From NCBI GenBank assembly GCA_015492755.1, contig WGEM01000505.1:1-6662 (forward strand): 6,662 bases of DNA. The letters run 5' to 3'. The translations under genes and the position numbers were made by a program. The notes under the pieces are model-generated. The model had not been told where the DNA came from, ran no database searches, and was given only the letters and a program-made list of their open reading frames with translations. This DNA is from Gemmatimonadota bacterium (GTDB lineage Bacteria; Gemmatimonadota; Gemmatimonadetes; Longimicrobiales; Gaopeijiaceae). Positions 1 to 6,662 of the stretch are shown here, in pieces; the first letter of the stretch is position 1; every line of letters starts with the position of its first letter.

Positions 1-147
1 CGCATGGGCGAGACGGCGCCGGAGATACCGGCGGATGGTCTCGTCCTCCTGGAGAAGTCGGGGAAAGTCACGCTCGGCGTACCAGCGGGACTTCCAGTCC
101 TTGACGATCCCCAGGCGGAACCCGGTCGGGTGAGTCTTCTGTCCCAT
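1..147 (-). CDS. rpsC: Small ribosomal subunit protein S3 (uS3), 5' end only
   Basis: Only the first 49 codons are inside the window; the frame stays open to base 1. The ATG at 147–145 begins [18 protein letters not shown], the invariant start of bacterial S3 (E. coli begins MGQKVHPNGIRLGIVKPW), and continues through SRWYAERDF to [10 protein letters not shown]3 binds the 30S head near the mRNA entry channel and contributes to mRNA unwinding. The KH domain and C-terminal domain, which make up most of this protein of about 210–240 residues, lie outside. The gene starts 3 nt after the rplV stop; an AAGGA motif inside the rplV end could serve as its ribosome binding site, so the two are probably coupled. 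Identity and start are secure; the full length cannot be judged. Confidence 0.97.
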   Translation of the reverse strand, partial: MGQKTHPTGFRLGIVKDWKSRWYAERDFPRLLQEDETIRRYLRRRLAHA

Positions 148-150
148 GCT

Positions 151-504
151 CTACGCGTCCTTGGTGTTGACCACGACGGTGATGTGGCTCGTGCGGTGCC
201 GGCGCCGCGCCGCCCGGCCCTGCGCGGCGGCCCGCCAGCGGTGCAGCGTCGGACCCTCGTCCACGAAGCACTCGCGCACCACGAGATCATCCACGTCCAC
301 GAACCCCTCGGTCTCCTGCGCCTTCACCTGGGCGTTGGCCACCGCGGAGCGGAGGGTCTTCCCCACCGGCTCGGCCGCGGCCTTCCTGGAGAACTGGAGG
401 ATGGCGTACGCTTCGTTCACCGACTTTCCCCGGATCTGGTCCACCACGAGCCTCACCTTTCGGGGGCTCATGCGGACGTACCGGGCAATGGCTCTGGCTT
501 CCAT
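151..504 (-). CDS. rplV: Large ribosomal subunit protein L22 (uL22)
   Basis: Encodes 117 residues, close to the usual 110–120. L22 binds 23S rRNA in early assembly and sends a long beta-hairpin into the nascent peptide exit tunnel, where it and L4 form the constriction. The start ([22 protein letters not shown]) and the [12 protein letters not shown] segment match the globular domain. [11 protein letters not shown], then AAAQGRA and RTSHITVVV (about residues 80–112) are the hairpin and final strand. The hairpin tip reads AAAQGRA where E. coli has PRAKGRA, so a lysine at the tip is Gln95 here. Hairpin changes can affect macrolide response, but nothing here shows resistance. The gene starts 12 nt after rpsS with CAGGA 5 nt before the ATG, and ends with TAG 3 nt before rpsC. 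Confidence 0.98.
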   Translation of the reverse strand: MEARAIARYVRMSPRKVRLVVDQIRGKSVNEAYAILQFSRKAAAEPVGKTLRSAVANAQVKAQETEGFVDVDDLVVRECFVDEGPTLHRWRAAAQGRAARRRHRTSHITVVVNTKDA

Positions 505-516
505 GGCGTTCCTGTT

Positions 517-804
517 CTACCGGGCCTTGGACCGCTTGTCGGCCAGCTTGCCCCCGTGCCCGCGGAAGAGCCGCGTGGGGGCGAACTCGCCGAGCTTGTG
601 CCCGACCATGTTCTCCGTGATGTACACGGGGATGAACTTGTTTCCATTGTGCACCGCCACCGTGTGCCCCACGAACTCCGGTGAGATCGTCGAGGCGCGG
701 GCCCAGGTCTTCAGGACCTTCCTCTCCCCCCGGGCATTCATCTGTTCGACGCGCCTGAGGAGCTTCTCGTCGATGTAGGGGCCCTTCTTCACACTCCGTG
801 GCAT
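517..804 (-). CDS. rpsS: Small ribosomal subunit protein S19 (uS19)
   Basis: Encodes 95 residues (E. coli S19 has 92). S19 sits in the 30S head, pairs with S13 and helps form the B1 bridge to the 50S subunit. The N terminus [20 protein letters not shown] and the segment [27 protein letters not shown] (about residues 52–78), followed by FRGHGGK, are the family signature; the C terminus is short and basic (LADKRSKAR). The start is supported by the conserved MPRSVKKGP beginning and by a GGAG motif (complement of 812–815) 7 nt upstream. It lies 36 nt after rplB, the longest gap inside the S10 block; that gap is GC-rich and shows no convincing terminator. It ends with TAG. Confidence 0.98.
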   Translation of the reverse strand: MPRSVKKGPYIDEKLLRRVEQMNARGERKVLKTWARASTISPEFVGHTVAVHNGNKFIPVYITENMVGHKLGEFAPTRLFRGHGGKLADKRSKAR

Positions 805-840
805 ACCTGTACTCCGTCTTCCGAGCGGTCCGGGCGCGCC

Positions 841-1680
841 TTACTGCGTCGCCTTGCCGCGCTTGCGGCCCCGCACGATGTACTTGCTGGATTCCTTCTT
901 CTTGTTTCGCGTCTTGCGGCCCTCGGGCTTCCCCCACGGGGAGACCGGCGGGCGCCCTCCCGAGGCGCGGCCCTCGCCGCCCCCCAGGGGATGGTCCACC
1001 GGGTTCATGGCCACGCCCCGCACCTTCGGCCGGCGACCCCGCCACCGGTTGGCTCCGGCCTTGCCCAGCACCGTGAGCTCGTGGTCGGAGTTGCCCACCT
1101 CGCCGATGGTGGCCAGGCACCGCTTGTGCACCCGGCGCACCTCGGTGGAGGGGAGGCGGAGCGTCACGTAGTCGCCCTCCTTCGCCACCACCTGGACGCC
1201 GGCGCCCGCGGACCGGGCCATCTGGCCGCCCTTGCCCGGCTTCAGCTCCACGTTGTGGACCGTCGTGCCCAGCGGCACCAACTCCAGAGGCATGGCGCAC
1301 CCGATGCGGACGTCCGCGTCGGGCCCGGACATGATCTCGTCGCCCACCTTGAGGTTGCGCGGGTGGAGGATGTAGCGCTTCTCCCCGTCCGCGTAGTGGA
1401 TGAGGGCGATGTTGGCCGACCGGTTGGGATCGTACTCGATCTCGGCCACCCGGCCGGGCACGCCGAACTTGTCCCGGCGGAAGTCGATGCGCCGGTAGCG
1501 CCGCTTGTGTCCGCCCCCGCGCCGGCGCACGGTGATGTGCCCGTGGTGATTCCGGCCGCCCTTGGAGCTCAGCGACTCCGTCAGGGACTTCTCCGGTCCC
1601 TTCCGGGTGATCACGTCACCGTCCAGGGTGGAGCGGAACCGCTGCCCCGGCGTCATCGGCTTGAACTTCTTGATACCCAT
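841..1680 (-). CDS. rplB: Large ribosomal subunit protein L2 (uL2)
   Basis: Encodes 279 residues (E. coli L2 has 273). L2 is a primary 23S rRNA binder near the peptidyl transferase centre and is needed for subunit association. [15 protein letters not shown] is the usual N terminus, followed by the OB-fold region ([16 protein letters not shown], then [16 protein letters not shown]), the SH3-like region ([22 protein letters not shown]) and the C-terminal loop [14 protein letters not shown] (about 225–238). His230 in that loop corresponds to the conserved E. coli His229; the next loop histidine (His231 in E. coli) is Leu232 here, a change I believe also occurs in other phyla. The ATG at 1680 is preferred over an in-frame TTG at 1686, because the protein family starts at MGIKKF and a GAGGT motif lies 9 nt before this ATG. 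Only 2 nt separate it from the rplW stop. The stop is TAA. Confidence 0.98.
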   Translation of the reverse strand: MGIKKFKPMTPGQRFRSTLDGDVITRKGPEKSLTESLSSKGGRNHHGHITVRRRGGGHKRRYRRIDFRRDKFGVPGRVAEIEYDPNRSANIALIHYADGEKRYILHPRNLKVGDEIMSGPDADVRIGCAMPLELVPLGTTVHNVELKPGKGGQMARSAGAGVQVVAKEGDYVTLRLPSTEVRRVHKRCLATIGEVGNSDHELTVLGKAGANRWRGRRPKVRGVAMNPVDHPLGGGEGRASGGRPPVSPWGKPEGRKTRNKKKESSKYIVRGRKRGKATQ

Positions 1681-1682
1681 GG

Positions 1683-1994
1683 TCAACCGACCTCGTAGAA
1701 CTCGATGTGGTCGCCCTCGGCCAACTCCACCACCGCCTTCTTGAAGGACGGGCGGCGGCCGCGGGAGAAGTTCCGGGTGAGCCGGGCCATCACGGAGCGC
1801 CGGGCCTTTCCGGCGTAGCGCATGGTGCGGACGTCCCGCACCTGCACGTCCCAGATCCGCTCGACGGCCTGCCCGATCTCGATCTTGTTGGCGTCCTGCG
1901 CCACCACGAAGGTGTAGACGTTGCCCGTCTCCATCTGCTCGGTGGTCTTCTCGGTGACCACCGGGGCGAGGATCACGTCATGGGGATCACGCAT
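1683..1994 (-). CDS. rplW: Large ribosomal subunit protein L23 (uL23)
   Basis: Encodes 103 residues, the usual size. L23 lies at the mouth of the peptide exit tunnel and is the docking site for trigger factor and the signal recognition particle. The N-terminal segment [17 protein letters not shown] carries the conserved TEK motif; Glu15 aligns with the E. coli Glu18 known to contact trigger factor. [16 protein letters not shown] and [16 protein letters not shown] form the alpha/beta core. The basic stretch [19 protein letters not shown] (about 63–81) is the hairpin loop next to rRNA, and [19 protein letters not shown] closes the fold. Its ATG overlaps the rplD stop by 8 nt (ATGCGTGA), and its ribosome binding site lies inside the rplD tail, so translation is probably coupled to that of L4. 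Confidence 0.97.
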   Translation of the reverse strand: MRDPHDVILAPVVTEKTTEQMETGNVYTFVVAQDANKIEIGQAVERIWDVQVRDVRTMRYAGKARRSVMARLTRNFSRGRRPSFKKAVVELAEGDHIEFYEVG

Positions 1995-2820
1995 CGTCGC
2001 CCTCCTCCGCTCCCTCGGCGGTCTCGTCCGCTGCGTCCGCGTCCGCGGCGCTCACGTCAGCCGCCCCGGCGGCCGCTGCATCTCCGGCATCCTCCGCCGC
2101 CGCTTCCGGCTCCGGGGCGGCCGCTTCCGGCTCCGGGGCCGGCGCCTCGTCCTGCGGGGCCGCTGCCTCCGCGTCCTGCGGGGCCTTCGCGGCCGGCGCG
2201 TCGTCCGCCACCGCCCGCTCCACCGCGCTCCGCTCGATGAGGACCGAGTGGGCCCACAGCACGTCGTAGACCGACTCCTCGCCGAAGGGGAGGACCTCCA
2301 CGTTGGGCAGGTTCCGGGCGGAGAGGTAGAGCGTCCGGTTGATGCCGTCGGTGAGGATCAGGACCTTGCCGCCGGCGACGCCCACCGCCTCGAGGAACTC
2401 CCGCACCGCACGGGTGCGGGGCGCCTCCAGCGCCGGCACGTCGATGAGGATCACCCGGTCGTGCTCCGCCCGGTCGTTGAGGGCCGAGCGCCGGGCCAGG
2501 ACCCGCACCTTCCGGGGCACGCGCTGCCGCCACGAGTGGGGGATGGGAGGGAAGGCCACGCCGCCGCCCGTCCACTGGGCCGCCCGCGTGGTGCCCTGCC
2601 GGGCCCGCCCGGTGCCCTTCTGACGCCAGGGCTTGCGGGATCCGCCCCGCACCGCGCTCCGGTTGCGGGCCGCCGCGGTGCCCTGCCGCTGATTGGCGAG
2701 GTAGGCCTTCACGACCTGGTGCATCACCGCTTCGTTGACGACGCCGTCGAAGAGCGCGTCGGGCAGTGCCCGCGCCCTCCCCTTCTTGCCGTCCGCTTTG
2801 TAGTAGCGCGCCTTATACAT
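1987..2820 (-). CDS. rplD: Large ribosomal subunit protein L4 (uL4) with long acidic C-terminal tail
   Basis: Encodes 277 residues; most bacterial L4 proteins have about 200–210. Residues 1–204 are a complete L4. AVMHQVVKAYLANQRQGTAA opens the globular part. The extended loop KPWRQKGTGRARQGTTRAAQWTGGG (about 63–87) reaches the exit tunnel constriction opposite L22. The alpha/beta core contains RSALNDRAEHDRVILID and LYLSARNLPNVEVLP. Residues 205–277 are an extra tail of about 32 Ala, 23 Asp/Glu and one Lys, without aromatic residues, so probably disordered. In gamma-proteobacteria L4 also represses its own operon by binding the S10 leader; whether that happens here is unknown. The gene starts 3 nt after rplC with only a weak binding site, suggesting coupling to L3. 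The tail stays in frame, is followed by TGA, and carries the rplW binding site, which argues against a sequencing frameshift. Confidence 0.97.
   Translation of the reverse strand: MYKARYYKADGKKGRARALPDALFDGVVNEAVMHQVVKAYLANQRQGTAAARNRSAVRGGSRKPWRQKGTGRARQGTTRAAQWTGGGVAFPPIPHSWRQRVPRKVRVLARRSALNDRAEHDRVILIDVPALEAPRTRAVREFLEAVGVAGGKVLILTDGINRTLYLSARNLPNVEVLPFGEESVYDVLWAHSVLIERSAVERAVADDAPAAKAPQDAEAAAPQDEAPAPEPEAAAPEPEAAAEDAGDAAAAGAADVSAADADAADETAEGAEEGDDA
2001..2008 (-). promoter_or_regulatory. Strong Shine-Dalgarno for rplW inside the rplD tail
   Basis: On the minus strand this reads GGAGGAGG, a near-perfect anti-16S match, 6 nt before the rplW ATG at 1994. The same bases encode the Glu-Glu codons near the end of the L4 tail, so the acidic tail codons double as the ribosome binding site of the next gene. 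It supports the ATG at 1994 as the rplW start. Confidence 0.85.
2099..2140 (-). repeat. Two tandem 21-bp units in the L4 tail codons
   Basis: Bases 2099–2119 and 2120–2140 are adjacent copies of a 21-bp unit that differ only at the last base. They encode the repeated heptad of the tail (PEPEAAA type, about residues 229–243). Just beyond, a 13-bp direct repeat occurs at 2149–2161 and 2173–2185, encoding the two APQD segments. Because the period is a multiple of three, unit gain or loss would keep the frame. This suggests that the tail grew by slippage or unequal exchange. Confidence 0.85.
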
Positions 2821-2823
2821 GGC

Positions 2824-3441
2824 TCACTTCGAGATCAGAACGTAGCCGTCGCGGGCGCCGGGAACGCCGCCCTTCACGAAGAGCAGGTTGCGTTCGCCAT
2901 CCACCCGGACAACCTGCAGGTTCCGGATGGTGGTTCGGGTGCCTCCCATGCGTCCGGGGAGCTTCTTCCCCTTGATGACGCGGGACGGGTCGGTGCCCGG
3001 CCCCAGAGACCCCGGATTGCGGGACATGGGATGGCCGTGCCCTCCGGGCCGTCCCGCGAACCCATGGCGCTTCACCACGCCCTGGAACCCGCGTCCCTTC
3101 GAGTGGCCGGTGACCTTCACCCGGTCACCCGCCTCGAACTGCTCGACGGTGAGCTCCTGGCCCACCTCGTATTCCTCCCCGTCGCCGACGGGGAACTCGC
3201 GGAGCAGACGGGGCGCCGCGTCCAGACCGGCCCGGGCGGCGTGGCCCACCAGGGCCCGCGTGGCCCGGGAGGCCTTGCGCGTCCGGAATCCGAGCTGAAT
3301 GGCCCGGTATCCGTCCCGCTCCTCGTTCTTTACCTGCACGATCGGGCACGGACCCGCTTCGATGACGGTGACGGGCACCTGCACCCCGTCCTCATCGAAG
3401 ATCCGCGTCATGCCGACCTTTCTTCCGATCAATCCGGGCAT
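2824..3441 (-). CDS. rplC: Large ribosomal subunit protein L3 (uL3)
   Basis: Encodes 205 residues (E. coli 209). L3 is an early 23S rRNA binder whose extension approaches the peptidyl transferase centre. [19 protein letters not shown] is the standard start; [18 protein letters not shown] (about 111–128) is the family signature, followed by the central extension [20 protein letters not shown] and [15 protein letters not shown], then [19 protein letters not shown]. The loop GSLGPGTDP contains no Gln where E. coli L3 has the glutamine methylated by PrmB (GSIGQNQTP), so that modification is probably absent. The ATG at 3441 is chosen over an in-frame upstream codon at 3483, which would overlap rpsJ and add 14 atypical residues. 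GGAGGG (complement of 3451–3456) lies 9 nt before this ATG. The gap to rpsJ is 16 nt and to rplD 3 nt. Confidence 0.98.
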   Translation of the reverse strand: MPGLIGRKVGMTRIFDEDGVQVPVTVIEAGPCPIVQVKNEERDGYRAIQLGFRTRKASRATRALVGHAARAGLDAAPRLLREFPVGDGEEYEVGQELTVEQFEAGDRVKVTGHSKGRGFQGVVKRHGFAGRPGGHGHPMSRNPGSLGPGTDPSRVIKGKKLPGRMGGTRTTIRNLQVVRVDGERNLLFVKGGVPGARDGYVLISK

Positions 3442-3457
3442 CTCCGGAGTCCCTCCG

Positions 3458-3766
3458 TCAGTCGACCTTGATCTCGACGTCAACCCCCGCCGGAAGATCC
3501 AGCTTGGTCAACGCGTCGATCGTCTGGGGACGGCTGTCGACGATGTCGATGAGCCGCTTGTGCGTCCTGAGTTCGAACTGCTCCCGACTCTTCTTGTCGA
3601 TGTGCGGGGAGCGCAGCACGGTCCAGCGCTGCCGCCGCGTCGGGAGGGGGATGGGCCCCCGCACCGTCGCGCCGGTCTTCTGAGCGGCCCGTACGATGTC
3701 GGCGGCGGTCTGATCCACCACCCAGTGGTCGAACGCCTTCAGTCGGATTCGGATTCTGTCAGCCAT
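3458..3766 (-). CDS. rpsJ: Small ribosomal subunit protein S10 (uS10, NusE)
   Basis: Encodes 102 residues (E. coli 103). S10 is a 30S head protein and, as NusE, also joins NusB in antitermination and links NusG/RNA polymerase to the ribosome. [16 protein letters not shown], then [21 protein letters not shown] and [23 protein letters not shown] cover the fold and its long extended loop (about 42–66), with the C terminus [18 protein letters not shown]. Ile56 stands where E. coli has Val57, a loop position tied to tigecycline sensitivity; this is a mild change and may simply be lineage-typical. It is the first gene of the S10 block, 128 nt after tuf, with GAGAGG (complement of 3775–3780) 8 nt before the ATG. 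Confidence 0.98.
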   Translation of the reverse strand: MADRIRIRLKAFDHWVVDQTAADIVRAAQKTGATVRGPIPLPTRRQRWTVLRSPHIDKKSREQFELRTHKRLIDIVDSRPQTIDALTKLDLPAGVDVEIKVD

Positions 3767-3894
3767 CCCTGTTGCCTCTCATGGGTGGGGCCAGCCCACC
3801 GGTTGCCCTCCGCCTCCCGGTCCGGAGGCGGGCCTGGCCGGGCTCCGGCGCGCCGCACACGCGGCGGCCCGTCCGGAGCACGGCCGTGGCGACC
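3767..3894 (-). promoter_or_regulatory. tuf–rpsJ spacer with several GC-rich hairpins; possible leader or attenuator
   Basis: This is the only spacer longer than 50 nt in the window. Perfect inverted repeats are visible. Bases 3842–3848 pair with 3873–3879 (7 bp), enclosing a 6-bp stem 3851–3856/3861–3866 with a 4-nt loop. Bases 3810–3817 pair with 3824–3831 (8 bp, 6-nt loop). Bases 3784–3789 pair with 3795–3800 (6 bp, 5-nt loop). The segment 3843–3848 could instead pair with 3822–3827, which belongs to the second hairpin, so two exclusive folds are possible. No U-tract follows any stem on the minus strand, so an ordinary intrinsic terminator is not supported, and I saw no clear promoter. S10-operon leaders at this position are regulatory in some bacteria; a role here is inference, and GC-rich DNA yields chance stems easily. 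Confidence 0.4.
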
Positions 3895-5088
<1,194 letters not shown>

Positions 5089-5135
5089 CGTTCTCGTCTC
5101 GGGTTGGAATGGGTGTCAGAAAACCCCGGTGGTGG

Positions 5136-6662
<1,527 letters not shown>

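Noticed and set aside
805..840. Regulatory element in the 36-nt rplB–rpsS gap
   Set aside because: It contains only short GC palindromes and the rpsS ribosome binding site; nothing beyond chance was visible.
287..1300. Minus-strand open frame (337 codons) across rplV, rpsS and rplB
   Set aside because: It is an out-of-frame reading of three certain genes and is Gly/Arg/Pro-rich without recognisable motifs.
1681..1686. TTG start for rplB two codons upstream
   Set aside because: The family begins MGIKKFKP at the ATG at 1680, and ATG is favoured over TTG with the GAGGT motif well spaced for it.
1921..3471. Long plus-strand open frame (516 codons) opposite rplD and rplC
   Set aside because: It is antisense to well-identified ribosomal protein genes, its translation is low-complexity Arg/His/Pro/Leu-rich, and high GC makes stop codons rare on the opposite strand.
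3442..3483. Upstream in-frame start giving L3 14 extra residues
   Set aside because: The added residues are atypical, the start would lie inside rpsJ, and the ATG at 3441 has a good GGAGGG site and matches the family N terminus.
3759..3782. Seven-codon ORF (MRGNRDG) whose stop overlaps the rpsJ start
   Set aside because: It has no ribosome binding site and is short enough to occur by chance; a leader-peptide role would need conservation in relatives.
3842..3879. Intrinsic terminator after tuf
   Set aside because: The stems are strong but no U-tract follows on the minus strand, so a standard intrinsic terminator is not supported.

Overview
The window holds a stretch of the bacterial str–S10 translation supercluster, entirely on the minus strand. 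Reading 5'->3' on that strand (high to low coordinates) the order is fusA (3' part) – tuf – rpsJ – rplC – rplD – rplW – rplB – rpsS – rplV – rpsC (5' end only). Every gene was recognised from its protein sequence. Both window ends cut a gene: fusA lacks its N-terminal GTPase domain and rpsC keeps only its first 49 codons.

The DNA is strongly GC-rich and the proteins are typical of free-living bacteria. The S10, S19, S3 and EF-Tu sequences (for example an S10 tail ending [13 protein letters not shown] and the EF-Tu switch I segment [17 protein letters not shown]) recall Gemmatimonadota and similar high-GC lineages. That placement is recollection and inference only. No rRNA is present to settle it.

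Layout: 5136–6662 is EF-G. A 47-nt spacer follows, then tuf (3895–5088). Next is the only long spacer, 128 nt at 3767–3894, GC-rich and full of inverted repeats. After it the S10 block is packed tightly: rpsJ, 16 nt, rplC, 3 nt, rplD, an 8-nt overlap, rplW, 2 nt, rplB, 36 nt, rpsS, 12 nt, rplV, 3 nt, rpsC. This spacing implies one transcript with translational coupling. No clear sigma-70-type promoter or U-tract terminator was seen, so transcription probably enters from upstream of fusA and leaves beyond rpsC. No gap of 300 nt or more lacks a gene.

Functionally the products act together at the ribosome. EF-Tu delivers aminoacyl-tRNA and EF-G drives translocation. S10, S19 and S3 belong to the small-subunit head. 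L2, L3, L4, L22 and L23 are large-subunit proteins near the peptidyl transferase centre or lining the exit tunnel.

This is a core housekeeping region and I found no exotic system in it. The points worth a second look are a 73-residue Ala/acidic C-terminal tail on L4 with a tandem repeat and an embedded ribosome binding site for rplW, a tuf–rpsJ spacer that can form mutually exclusive hairpins and might be a ribosomal-protein leader or attenuator, and codon use in tuf that differs sharply from its neighbour fusA.
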